In this document: piece after piece, positions 34,337 to 45,227 of the stretch | Numbering within the stretch: the first letter of the stretch is position 1 | Layout: every line of letters begins with the position of its first letter | DNA from: Calonectria ilicicola | Taxonomy: Eukaryota > Ascomycota > Sordariomycetes > Hypocreales > Nectriaceae | Length of the DNA stretch: 64,000 bases | Assembly (NCBI GenBank): GCA_020809705.1 | Contig: CP085827.1 | Location: 496,001-560,000, forward strand | Reading direction: 5' to 3' | Made by a program: the position numbers and the translations under genes | The notes under the pieces: generated by a model | Told to the model about the DNA's origin: nothing | Databases searched by the model: none | What the model saw: the letters and a program-made list of their open reading frames with translations, nothing else

Positions 34337-35871
34337 TTATGACAAACCAGCTAGTTCAACTGCTTTCTTCGCTGCCTCTCCAAAGTCAGACTCCACGTGG
34401 AACCCGAGGTCGGCTTTGTCCAACTGTCACATTTGTTAGTATAAAAGCATGAAACCCAAGGTACGAAACAGAACAAACAATTTCCAGCCCCTCGGCTGAA
34501 TTGGTGCCCTGTAGTCGAACGACGAGAGGGACTCTGAGCGGCCCCAACTCTTGAGCAGCATTGATGATCGACTCTGCAATCATGTCGCATTTGATAATGC
34601 CTACGAGTTGTCAGCGGCGTTAAATGCTCCATAGCGTGAAATAACTTGCCTCCGTAAATATTGACGAGAATAACTTTTATGCGATCATCGCGGAGAATAA
34701 TATCAAATGCCTTTTGCATCGTCTCTTTCGTAGCTTGACCACCAGTATCAAGAAAGTTCGCGCTCGAACCTCCGTGATCAGCAATCGCATCGTTTGTTGC
34801 CATAGCTAGGCCTGCGCCATTCACCACATTTCCGATGTTACCGTCCATCTTAATATATACTAAGCCATATTTGTGTGCCTCCGACTCCCCTATTACCTTG
34901 GCCTTGATGTCTTTCAAAGCAAAAAGATCCTTCTGGCGCCTTTCACTGGCATCATCAAAGATGAAGTTTGAGTTGCCGCATCGGAAGGTAGCATCCGGAT
35001 TTAGAGCCAGACTGTTGATTTCTAGCATAATAGCATCCTTGCTAACGAATAGCTCGTGTAATTTAGCTAGTATATCACCCAGATTTCGGGTTTCTTCAGC
35101 ACTGGCATTGATCCGTTTGCTGATTTGCGTCAATAGGTCAGGCGTGATTCCGCCCGTCAGAGTAAACGGAAAGCTCTGAAGTTCGCCTGAAAATTTTTCG
35201 TTAGTTTTCGCATTTACCCAACTTTTTCTGGAAATATTAATAACGGGTGTGTAATTTTCGCGATCGAGAGCTAGCGCAAGATACCACTCCTCGTCGCACT
35301 GAGTCAACTCGGTCACGTAGACTTTGTCAACAAGAATTTCGTCTGCTTGAATTTGGTTCACCTTGGAGCGGCTACTCAACATCTTGGATGCTAGTGCCTC
35401 ACCTACGGCTCCAGTGTCGGCGAGTTGTGCACCGCAATTTAATTTGCCATTAAAAGTCCGTTGACCACGGGTCACCTTTAAGACCTGGGGTTTGATGACA
35501 CACGTTGAGCCTCAAAGCTGTGAGTGTGACGAAGCATGCAAAATATCGACTCAACTTACCAAATTCATATATGATTCGCCGCACATCTTTCGGTGAGTGG
35601 GCAATTTTCCCCCGAGGCACTGGAATGGCAAACTAATCATTGCATTAGTAACTGATCATAGAATCCAGGTACAGAGATGGCTTGCGTCGCTTAGAAGTTT
35701 CTGGGATTGATATTCATGTAAATGAAGAGATCTGATTTGCTGAAATAGGATTTTCGACTTTTCTCACTAGTTAGTAGAAGATTCAGGATGTGAGATAGAT
35801 GGATTGATCAGTGTTTCGGGTGCATCTACTTTTGCTCGCCAATTTGCATGAACAATATTCCTGTATGCCAT
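34337..35871 (-). CDS. Succinyl-CoA ligase beta-subunit paralogue, mitochondrial-type
   Basis: Predicted 412 aa from exons 35871-35830, 35739-35686, 35632-35560, 35510-34650, 34600-34479 and 34423-34337. The basic N terminus ([14 protein letters not shown]) fits a mitochondrial presequence, followed by [24 protein letters not shown] (canonical GIPVPRG), the ATP-grasp part, [23 protein letters not shown] with [15 protein letters not shown], and [18 protein letters not shown]. Length fits the family. Divergence: the nucleotide-loop GGRGKG is replaced by VTRGQRTF and LV(x)G in the CoA-side loop is VVNG. Two introns have GC donors: 35633-35685 (GCAAGC) and 34601-34649 (GCAAGT); both are required for conserved joins (LLSD|FAIPVP and NIYG|GIIKCD). 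It pairs with the alpha gene at 28.1-29.3 kb. The 42-nt first exon is the least certain part. Confidence 0.85.
34601..34649 (-). other. GC-AG intron (succinyl-CoA ligase beta, intron 4)
   Basis: Donor GCAAGT, the consensus form for GC introns, acceptor CTCGTAG, 49 nt. The join restores the conserved VNIYGGIIKCD motif. Confidence 0.75.
35633..35685 (-). other. GC-AG intron (succinyl-CoA ligase beta, intron 2)
   Basis: Donor GCAAGC after codon GAC, acceptor GATTAG, with TTACTAAT as probable branch site. No GT donor keeps the frame between LLSD and FAIPVPRG, both conserved. Confidence 0.7.
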
Positions 35872-36804
35872 TGCGATGAATACTTTCGCACGAATCGTAA
35901 TATATTGGACAAGGTTTGCAAACAATGAGATGTTAGTGAGTAAAATATTTTAAAATACGGTCATCATAAGTGCAACGGAGGGCTCGGCGCGACGTCTATC
36001 TCGGCTATCACGCTATTTCCGTACTTACTAGCTGATCGACAAGCGCGCTCGGTTATATGCAGCTTGTGCTAGGATGTACCAAGCGCCTTTGAACTCATCA
36101 TTCCCGACAACTTGAATACGTCGGCGAGCCAAGGTTTGAAATGTCGGGATAGCTTCCGCTACTCCTGAGTCAGTTGCTAGTGGGGTGTCGGATTTATCGG
36201 CCTCGTTCACTTTCATTGGGAATACGCAGCGTAGTGTACAATACGCCCCTTGAAAAACTATCCCCGTGTGACTTCTGTACCTTTAGCAGCATTAATCTGA
36301 TAATGAAAGAAAAAATAAATAAATGAAATAAAATGATATATCTAAATTTATTTATTTCATTTTTGTTAAATAATTAAGAAATAGCAGAAAAAAGTAGAGA
36401 CGGCACAACCTTTCAAAGGTTGTATTGTACATAAAACACCAATAGACTGCAGATGAGTAGGACGGAGTGGGTCACAGGATGCAAGACTTGTTCTTCAGTT
36501 TTACGATTGAAGGTGGCTCTAGCAGTATCAGTACAAGCATTGGATAGCTTGGTTTATTTACAAACTGATTATGAATTGTGATTCTACGTTTTTATCTGTT
36601 ACCTGAGACTGATTGATTAAGACGCTGCGTTCTCTTAACCCCGTTTATCAACATTGCATACTCTCTATCAGGCACAATGTATCTCATCAAATAACTTACT
36701 TTTGTGAGAAAAATGTTCGTAACTCTGAAAAAAAAAAATCTCTTTCAATACCACATCCTCTGAAGAGCCATGGATAATCAGGAAAACCCCTTCTAAGCAC
36801 TATA
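35872..36804. other. Intergenic with AT-rich hairpin, no gene recognised
   Basis: 933 bases upstream of the beta-subunit gene. A 62-codon minus ORF (36028-36216) has no homology I recognise. Bases 36305-36362 contain AAATAAATAAATGAAAT and, after 15-20 bases, its near-inverse ATTTATTTATTTCATTTTT, an AT-rich hairpin possibly left by a repeat. The strand just before the aldolase 3' end (36730-36740) has an A-run. Confidence 0.45.
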
Positions 36805-37707
36805 CTACGGTTTGTATGATTCAACTTCTCGAGCCCAGATATCCCAAGCCTTGTGCGCAGTCTTTTCCACAGCTTCATGACAGGCCTGGAGCATATCAGA
36901 TTCAAGGTAGAGTAATCCATCAGAGCCGGAGTTTCTATCGGCATGTGTTGACGACGCCCGTAAAACCATCGCTGATGCCAGCATTCGCGCTGCAGCGCAA
37001 GTGTAGTGAGCACGAAACACCGCTTGCGCAATGCTGTTCCCCACCGCTGTTAAGCCATGGCGGCGCATCAATACCACACCCTGGCTTGGGGTTATGGTAG
37101 TTATATTGATCTCGTCGATAAATGTGCGTGCCAGACCTTCTCCAAAGCGACTGTTATTTACAAGCATGTTCTTTGGGTCTTCTGAAGTGTACAAAGGTAC
37201 AATATCGAACGTGGGGACCGGATTCCCTGTTAATTTGTGAGTTTACGGGTCTTTTCAACTAAGACGGAAATCCTACCTAGGAAGCCAGCTAGATGGATGG
37301 GTGGGCGCAACGCAACATCACCAATCACGAATGGCATAACGTCCTCAGAGTGGCTATGCACGACGCAGTTGACCGCTGGAAACAATTTAAAGATCTCGCC
37401 ATGTATGAAGCGTTCAGAATAGCCCACCTGAGCGTTGGGATCTAGTGGGGAGCTGTCTGCAACAAGATATTCAATAAGGTCATCTGGTGACTGTACCATT
37501 CCAGGCGCCAGTCTCTTTGCCATTATGTACACTTCGGGCTTCAACGGGTGCCTGACAGAAACATGGCCGTAAGGATCGACAATTCCATTATTATGCAGAA
37601 TGTGATTTGCAGTGATCAAGTCTTGATATACCTAAACCTTTGATGAGTTTTGAATAATGGACAAGCAAAGCGGAAGCCCTGACCTTGTGGACCGCAATGT
37701 CAGCCAT
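36805..37707 (-). CDS. Class II aldolase/adducin-family protein
   Basis: Predicted 266 aa from exons 37707-37684, 37631-37277 and 37226-36805. Features of the family: LITANHILHNNGIVDPYGHV near the N terminus, the metal-binding VVHSHSEDVMPFV (His-Ser-His) and a third ligand in VVLMRRHGL. The active-site acid is suggested in the FIHGEIF segment (Glu). Such enzymes cleave or decarboxylate phosphorylated or hydroxylated sugar and keto acids using a divalent metal; fungal members near catabolic genes are poorly characterised, so no substrate is proposed. The 8-codon first exon (MADIAVHK) is joined to VYQDLITANH, matching the usual KVYQDLI start. It is divergent from the aldehyde dehydrogenase gene with 516 bases between start codons. 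Confidence 0.85.
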
Positions 37708-38223
37708 ATTTTCCTTAGATTAGGATGGTAGTGTCAAATATGTCACAATTTAATTAATACGCCTCGTTTACGGAATGAAAGTTGGCTATTGTGAAATATC
37801 TAATTCGAGATTGGAATTGACGTGAATATTTCATTCAGGGCAGGGGCACGGGCGTGATTTTCTGTGTGGAGATGTAATCCGTGCCGTATCCTCTTCCGTG
37901 AGCGTTCGGATTATCGGACCGACACCGCTCCACCACATTTCGTCAGTACGGGTACTATCTGGCAGTCTTTTTAAGCTGGGGAAAATGGAGAGGATGCTAA
38001 CAAAAGGCTCCCGAATATTGATTAGGCAGCCACAGCTTGAAGCGGGATATAGATCCGTTAACAGCAAACTTCAAATCAGGTTTCATGATGCACACTGCCG
38101 CCAGTATTCAAGTGCAAACGACAATAATCTAGGGATTTTTATTGCAAGGGTGAATGAATTTTTCAACTATACCAAGTCGAACATATCCTGGGAATCTCGA
38201 TTCTTGGACTTGAATCCGTCGAA
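37708..38223. promoter_or_regulatory. Divergent promoter: class II aldolase / aldehyde dehydrogenase
   Basis: 516 bases between the two ATGs. A run of CCG/CGG triplets lies at 37879-37930, including CCG-TGAGCGTT-CGG at 37896-37909, a pair with 8-base spacing, and CGGATTATCGGACCG just after it. Such pairs are typical targets of Zn2Cys6 dimers. Confidence 0.55.
37896..37909. promoter_or_regulatory. CCG-N8-CGG inverted pair
   Basis: Candidate Zn2Cys6 dimer site in the aldolase/aldehyde dehydrogenase promoter. The same spacing recurs at 40515-40528 and 45778-45791. Confidence 0.4.
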
Positions 38224-39780
38224 ATGGCTTTCATGGACAACCTAAATGACCCTAACTCCCTCCGAAATGTTACAGTCCCATTGGTAATCAACGGAAGGGA
38301 GAACATCCCTGACAAAACCTTTTCTATCAAAAATCCAATGACTGGAGATAATTTGTGGGATTCCTCGTCGGTATCTCCAGCCCTTGCTGTTGAAGCTGTT
38401 GAAGCCGCCGGGCAAGCGTTTTCTTCGTGGTCAAAGAGTAAACCACATTTTCGCAGGGAGATATTTCTGTCCGCGGCTTCTGCATTTGAGAGAAGAAGGG
38501 AAGAGCTTTCGAATTATGTACGCCTCGAAACCGGCGCGCCGGACGACTTCATCGGCTTTAGTCTGGAAATGGCGAGGCTGGGTTTGTTAGATGTTGCGGG
38601 TAGGATTGCCTCAACGCGGGGATTTATTCCACAGTTGTCTGATGAGGGATCACATGCCATGTTTGTAAAGGAACCATATGGAATGATCCTTGGAATTTGT
38701 GGTTCTTGCTTATATGAAAAGATGAACGTAGTCACGAATAACGATGGCTTAGGAATGCACCTTGCCCTCTTGGTATCCGTGCCGTATCTTTTGCTCTCGC
38801 CGCTGGGAATACAGTTGTGCTAAAGGGATCTGAACTCTGTCCTCGCACTTACTGGGCTATTGCAAACATCTTTCATGAAGCTGGTCTTCCTGCGGGTTGC
38901 TTGAACGTAATCTATCACTGCCCGCAAGATGCTGCTTCGCTCATCCCTTGGTAGCAAAGATAAACTTTACAGGGAGTATGCATGTCGGTCGTATCATCGC
39001 GTCATTAGCAGGAAAGCATCTCAAACCCGTTTTGATGGAATTGGGCGGAAAGGCTAGCGCCATTGTGCTAAAGGATGCGGACTTGACTGAGGCTGCAAAG
39101 AAATGCGCTTTGGGTGAATTTATTCATGCAAGTATTTTTGTTCTGAACGCTTTCTTCTTTATGTGAAACTCAGCTGACCGTCCAATCTCTAGTCGGGCCA
39201 AATCTGTATGGCTACTGAGCGTATCATTGTCCATTCTACCATCCTACCAGCTTTCAAAGCTGCATTCAGCGAGGCAATTGATGAAATCTTCGGGAGCACG
39301 CAGAATGCACCCACTTTGATATCGAGCTCAGCTGTTACTAAGAACGAAAATTTGATTTCGGACGCATTGTCCAGAGGAGCGTCAGTTGTGTATGGTGACA
39401 CTACCACGCGCCTGCCTCAGCCTACACAGATGCGGCCAGTGGTAATATCTGGAGTGAATGCTGAAATGGACATTTATTATGAGGAGTCATTTGGTCCTAC
39501 GGTCTGTCTTTATACGTTTGAAACGAATGAAGAAGCGCTCCGACTAGCCAATGATACGGAATACGGGCTTACGGGCGCGATATTCACTCAGGATCTGGGT
39601 ACTGCCTTGCGCATGGCAAGGCAATATGAAGCTGGTACCTTGCATATAAATTCAATGACAATCCATGACGATGCACTGCTTCCACATGGTGGAGCTAAAG
39701 CGAGTGGTTGGGGACGGTTTAATGGGGCGCAAGGGATGGACGAGTTTTTACGATATAAATCAATCACTTGGAAGGAGTAG
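38224..39780 (+). pseudogene. Salicylaldehyde/vanillin-type aldehyde dehydrogenase, apparently frameshifted
   Basis: Family features run through three reading-frame pieces: NAD-binding N half (FSIKNPMTGDNLWDSS, EPYGMILGI), LGIRAVSFALAAGNTVVLKG, INFTGSMHVGRII, LMELGGKASAIVLKDADL with the general-base Glu, GQICMATERI with the catalytic Cys, and EESFGPTVCLYTFE. The last join needs a GC-AG intron, 39128-39192. Two breaks remain. Around 38697-38757 the expected step from ILGI through APW to NAPCPLGIRAV cannot be joined in frame by any GT or GC donor I tested. Near 38936-38942 the step from PQDAAS to AHPLVAKINF lacks several residues and shifts frame, which looks like a small deletion. Both could be assembly errors, but two in one gene suggest decay. 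Closest in style to salicylaldehyde dehydrogenases. Confidence 0.7.
39128..39192 (+). other. GC-AG intron in the aldehyde dehydrogenase gene
   Basis: Donor GCAAGT after CAT, acceptor CTCTAG. It joins FIH to SGQICMATERI, preserving the catalytic-cysteine motif; the overlapping GT (39132) gives the wrong frame. Confidence 0.7.
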
Positions 39781-40710
39781 TTATTACCTTGACACTTGCA
39801 TACCATATTTAGGAATGACCGGACAGCCATAGAGTTGTTTTTGGTCGTGGGATTACCGACAAAGTTCAACTTCAGTACGGGAAGGCTGAGGGGTTTTTGC
39901 TCCAAACATGTCGCGAGTATTGCTTAGCTATGACAAGGCTTGGAAATTGATTTTAAAGGAAATAAAAGATATTTTGTCTCACTGTTGGCAACACTGACTC
40001 ACCCTCAACGCATTTAGAACACTTCAAAACAGACCCTACACGGTACTGACAATTATTTGCAATACCATGTTTAATAAATCCGACCGCGATCTCAAATCCG
40101 AAAAGGCTTGGTATGGCCTTGTAATTAAGTTTAAGAAAGGTTTAATCAATGTGAGAATCCTTGAAGTCAGGAAGAAGCCGTGACATTGGTTCCCACCCCG
40201 CCGCTTGAACTGCCAGGCATGGAATGACCAAATGCTCTCTTAGGGCTAATTGCTATATACAGCTCGCATCCAAAGCTCCTGGGTTAAAATTCATTATCTC
40301 CGAGAGAACCTCTCACTAAGGTTTTGAACCATAATGGTTGACGTAGCCACGATGTTGGTACTGGTTTTCACAGCATACCGGATCAAATGGCATCATAAAC
40401 AAGGACTAGGTTCTTACGGAAGCCATTGGGCACTTTTAGCATTCTACACAAAGTAAAGTTCTTGCGGAAATCTATGATCCGCCGGAAACGCGTTGAAATA
40501 TGAGCTCCGATCATCCGAATTTTACCGGCCCATATATCCGAACAGGCCAGCGGCTTTGAGTTGTTGAATCAGTGTGGTTTGGTATTAAATAGAAACATTG
40601 TCCTTCTGAACTTGGCAAAACATCAATTGAAGAATCAATTCTAACCAATCATCAATCTAGAACTTGGCTAAAAACATTTTTCATTCCATATCCGCAATCA
40701 GTAGCACATC
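39781..40710. other. Intergenic, promoter of the ThDP enzyme
   Basis: 930 bases with no ORF of interest. It contains a CCG-AATTTTAC-CGG pair at 40515-40528, 183 bases before the ATG at 40711, and other CCG triplets nearby (40507, 40539). Confidence 0.45.
40515..40528. promoter_or_regulatory. CCG-N8-CGG inverted pair
   Basis: Candidate Zn2Cys6 dimer site upstream of the ThDP-dependent enzyme; same 8-base spacing as at 37896 and 45778. Confidence 0.4.
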
Positions 40711-42664
40711 ATGGCATCTGAGACCCGGATAAGCGAGCTGTACACTGCCTCCGACGCCTTCTTCGAAGCGCTATGTGAGGTATGTAAAAATGCAAATAGA
40801 TCTTTACGGAATTGACAAAATTATGGATCAGGCAGGAGTTGAGTATTGCTTTGTGAACCTGGGCTCGGACCATCCAGCGCTCATGGAAGCTATGGCCAAG
40901 GCCAAGGCTGGAAAGGGCTCTCGGCTACCTGGGATTATCACTTGCCCAAACGAAGTAGGTTCAAAAAACAAATAAAATCTGTCATGTTTTCAGATTTGTT
41001 AACTGTTTTTCTTTTTTTTTAGATGGTGGCCTTATCAATGGCCGATGGTTACGCAAGGATGAGCCAGAAGCCACAATGCGTTATTGTTCACGTTGACTCG
41101 GGCACACAAGCAATGGCGCAGGCTGTCCACAACGCTTGCGTTGGCCGAGTTCCTGTTTTAATCTTTGCGGGACTGTCGCCATGCACCATGGATGGCGAAG
41201 TTAAGGGCTCGAGAACTGAGTACATCCATTGGCTTCAAGATATCCCAGACCAAAAAGCAATCGTTGCCCAGTTTTGTCGGTACACGGCTGAGATCAAATC
41301 TGCAAAAAATATTAAACAGATGGTGCTCAGAGCACTTTCATTTGCCATGAGCGAGCCAAAAGGTCCGGTCTATCTTACAGCCGTCCGTGAGGTCATGGAA
41401 CAACAGATTGAGCCATATACTATCGATAGCAGACTCTGGCAGCCTATTCGTCCGACAGCATTGGCTGAATCAGATGTGCAAGACATCTCGTCCCTCCTCG
41501 CCGAAGCTAACGATCCAATTATTATTACCGGATATACGGGCCGAGATCTGCGCAGTGTTGAACAACTTGTACACCTCGTTGACCAAATCCCCGGAGTTAG
41601 AGTCATTGATGCTGGCGGAAGTCATATGTGCTTTCCAGCTGATCACCGGGCATGGCTAGGCCTTCGACTCGGAGGACACGAGACCATCACCCGTGCGGAT
41701 GTGATTTTGGTTATTGATTGCGATGTACCTTGGATCCCTGTTCATTGTCGACCGCGAAAGGACGCTAGAATTGTTCATATTGACTCAGATCCCCTAAAGA
41801 GACAAATGGTGCTATTTAATATTCAAGCAGCGGCAACATATCAGGCGGATAGCTTCACTGCGCTACAACAGATAAACAGATTCATCCGAGAAAATGAGAA
41901 TCTAAGCAGATTTCTGAGGAGCGAAGTATATAAGCAAAAATGGGAAAAGTTGGGGCAGCTTCATGATCAGCAACTGGCTCAACTATCTGCGCTTGTAAAG
42001 AACCAGCCAAATACTCTGACCGCAGCTCATGTTGCGAACGCCGCTCGACGTACTTGTCCTGTTGATACCGTCTGGTGTGTTGAAGCAGTTACAAACGCTG
42101 TCTTGGTCGCGGACCAGATCCGGGCGACTTTCCCAGGTTCGTGGATCAACTCTGGCGCGTCAGGTCTAGGATGGTCTGGAGGTGCAGCGTTGGGTCTCAA
42201 GCTAGCAACAACCAACTCCGGAAAGAACCAGTTCATATGCCAGTTTGTGGGAGATGGAAGTTTCATGTTTAGCGTTCCGAGCAGCGTTTACTGGATCTCT
42301 CGGACGTATAAGTTGCCTGTTTTGACCATCGTCTTTAACAATGAAGGTGCGTAAACTCACAATTTGTCGACATTGAATCATGCTAATAGAAACGCTTACG
42401 GAAGGTTGGAATGCACCGCGCAAATCCCTTTTATTGGTACACCCAGATGGATATGGCGCCAACTCAAGTAACGGGGATATTAACATTTCATTTTCGCCAA
42501 CCCCGGATTATCCCGGAATTGCCGCTGCTGCCGCAGGCGGTCAGCTCTGGACGGGGCGTTCAACCTCAGTTAGCGATCTAATTCCATTGATGGAAGACGC
42601 CGTCAAAGCTGTCAAGAGGGGTACTGGTGCAGTGTTAGAGATCGTTTTGACCAAAACAAATTAG
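40711..42664 (+). CDS. Thiamine-diphosphate-dependent enzyme (acetolactate synthase / benzoylformate decarboxylase-like)
   Basis: Predicted 591 aa from exons 40711-40779, 40832-40954, 41023-42346 and 42405-42664. The N-terminal pyrimidine-binding domain has CPNEMVALSMADGYAR, in which Glu64 is the cofactor-activating glutamate, and HVDSGTQAMAQAVHNA. The middle domain (EANDPIIITGYTGRD) is followed by the C-terminal diphosphate-binding motif QFVGDGSFMF...VFNNEGWNA (GDG to NN). The family ligates or decarboxylates 2-keto acids with ThDP and Mg2+; the GSDHPALMEAMAKAKAG segment is seen in a fungal group of unknown substrate. Cofactor residues are intact, so it should be active. No FAD-binding motif typical of true acetolactate synthase was recognised. 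It lies between the aldehyde dehydrogenase and the BBE oxidase, consistent with a keto-acid to aldehyde step, but this is inference. Confidence 0.85.
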
Positions 42665-43397
42665 AATTTCCACAGTATTATACAAGTACTCCAATAGAGT
42701 CGTGGTGTAGAGCAGTGAATAATGGTGAAAAATGTGAATGGTTGCACAGATAGTCAGTCATATACTTCCGAGTTACGAATTTAGGTAGTAACCGGAGTGG
42801 CCTGTGAATAGATTTATGATGAAGAAGTATCCAACACGTGAAGACTAATGTAGTAGTGTTTTTCTTTTATTAATATAAATACACTCCAAGGCTGAGCCAT
42901 AAAGGATCATAACTGTCAAATTAACACTTTTACATGTACGGTTTAATTCAGGTTGCGTAAATTATGGTTTACTCTTCTAAGTGTTGACAAGAAAGCGGGT
43001 TTAGAGGTACAAAGAATCCTGGCAATCGAATATCAAGCTTGCATTGAATTGGAGACGGACTGGCTAGTAAATTCTGGTCGGGTAAAGTCGTCTTTTCTAC
43101 ATAATAATTTGAGTAAGAAATAAATAGAAAATTTCATCCATTAGTTAAGATGAAGCGTGCATGATCCAGCAAGTGGTTTAATGAAGTCGTCTCAGGCCTT
43201 TCCGACCGACGGCTAAATTACATTCCCAAGAGAAAGTAAATAACACAACTCCAACAATTGTCTTTTTTCCCAAGTACTCTTTATGACGAAATTATAAATT
43301 CGCATGTCCAGTTGGTTCAATTGGGAAGAAGCCCTTGAAAACACAGTCGGGATCATATCTCGCCTATTTATTGTGTTACTTGTCGTCTTAGCAAAAC
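42665..43397. other. Intergenic between convergent genes, nothing recognised
   Basis: 733 bases of AT-rich 3' flank shared by the ThDP enzyme and the BBE oxidase; no ORF. Confidence 0.45.
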
Positions 43398-45227
43398 TTA
43401 ATGGGCTCCCACCTTGACTCGTTGTAGTTTCGGGTAGCTTTTACCGTAGACGTCTGAATTCGTTTGATCTCTCATACAAGCATTGCCATTGACGCCAAGG
43501 TCTTCGCCACCATATTGTGTCTGGTAGCGACGAACTAAGCTCAACCCTTGGTTTACCCAATCATGAGCTGCTTGGTCGCCATCGACTGCATGATGTCTAC
43601 AATCTGTAAGCTTTCATAGCAAGTAGAAGAATTTATGTAGACTCACTCATTGCTAAAGACCGTCATGTGTTGCATGGGCTCTACCACATGAAACGAGCTC
43701 AGGTGCTTCATTTAAAATGATTAGCATTTTCTTACGATGAAAGGCAAAGGCACATACAGGACGATATCTCTTGGTTCCATGCATCTCTATCATCACCTTA
43801 CTCTCTTTTGCGTCTGGGTGAGAGTTGGTGTAGTCAATATATAATTTATAGCAATCCTCAATCATTCCTGGCCAAGGAAAAGTAAATGGCGCTCCGCCGG
43901 TGACAATTCGATTGCCGCCGACAAGGAATTTGTCAAGACAGTGACCAAACTCGGCCAACGATGAGAATTCTTGGATATTATCTTGGAAGGGCTTGATTCT
44001 CTCGAAGAAGGGCTCCAATAGCCGCTGGTGACGACTGATAGGTCCAACGCCCATAAAAGTTAAGCCGATGTATGGCTAAATGGAATAAGCACTGCACTAT
44101 TTTTGGAAGAATTAACAAACCTTACGATTAGGCGCTGGACCTCGATAGAAACCTATAAAAGGGAAAATAACATCGACCTTTTCATGTTCTTTGCTGAAGA
44201 ATTCCTAATAATGGCATGTTAAACCTTTGATCAATTATTCGGCTTGATGCAACTCACTCTCACAAGATCTGGCAGGAATTCTAGGGCGGTGTCAGGAAAT
44301 TTTGAGAAGCGGTAAAACCAGGTACCCTATCAAGTGTTAGTATTTGATCTTCGTATAACAATTCCCGTCAATTACTTGGTCAGGATACGTCCGAAGCACG
44401 AATTTCGCGACGACGCCAAACTGTGATGAACTTCCTTGATGTATTTTAGCTGAGAAATTCGTACTCTTCAGGTATAAACCGTGTACCTTTAATCGCCCAA
44501 AGAAGATCTGCATGTTCAGTCTCGCTGGCATTGACGATACTTCCATCAGCCAACACAACTGTCGCTGATACAAGATTATCGCAAGCTGTTTTGTGACGTC
44601 AGCTTTGGAATCCCACCCATGTACGCGATTCACTTGCCCATTCCAAATTTCTGTGTCAATGGGCCATATCCGCCTACCGAAACATTTATTAGTAATATTC
44701 AAGTCAAAATGCAGGGCTCTTTCATTACCTCCTGTAAGTTGTCCGCCAACTCCAACACTATGAACAACCCCTCCCACACAGACCACATTCTCGTTTTGGA
44801 GCACCGAGTATACATCGCCCCAAAGGCAGCCACCTCCGACTCTTACTACCATGTTGGCCCTGTCAAACTTGACGGTTTTTAGATCGCCCAAGTCAAGGAC
44901 CAGCCCATCTTCGGAGCTATTGCCACCAGATGGATTGTGGCCGCCGGATTTGATCGCAAATTTGAGCTTTTGCCTGGCACTGTGTGAGTCGTCAATCCAT
45001 TCAAAATACCTCAAAGACTCTTACTGCTTTGCAAATGTGATAGCATGCGAAATATCTTGTGCCGACTTTGGAAATACAATGTACCTGGCCTTACTTTCTG
45101 CAAAGGCTGAAAATCGCCGAGAAGCATGAGCAAAGTCTGGAGACGTCGGATCAAGAATACGACCGGAAAATCCAGCGTCTACAAGCGTCTTCGTTGCCAT
45201 GGCTATATAAGAGATCCCCGAAAACAA
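43398..45227 (-). CDS. BBE-type FAD-linked oxidoreductase
   Basis: Predicted 455 aa from ten exons: 45227-45025, 44973-44729, 44673-44638, 44585-44487, 44434-44376, 44326-44258, 44204-44121, 44075-43736, 43680-43647, 43596-43398. The FAD-binding domain has [11 protein letters not shown] with the His (His80) used for covalent flavin attachment, [48 protein letters not shown], and [12 protein letters not shown]. The BBE C-terminal segment is present ([23 protein letters not shown]...). Intron 3 (44586-44637) uses a GC donor. The family oxidises alcohols, sugars or ring positions with O2. No signal peptide is obvious at either possible start (45227 or 45200), so it may be intracellular or miss an exon. 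Divergent from the luciferase-domain gene. Confidence 0.82.
44586..44637 (-). other. GC-AG intron in the BBE oxidase gene
   Basis: Donor GCAAGT, acceptor AAAACAG. The join [15 protein letters not shown] matches the family; no GT donor does so. Confidence 0.7.

Noticed and set aside
36028..36216. 62-codon minus ORF upstream of the succinyl-CoA ligase beta gene
   Set aside because: No homology, no splice partner; probably chance.
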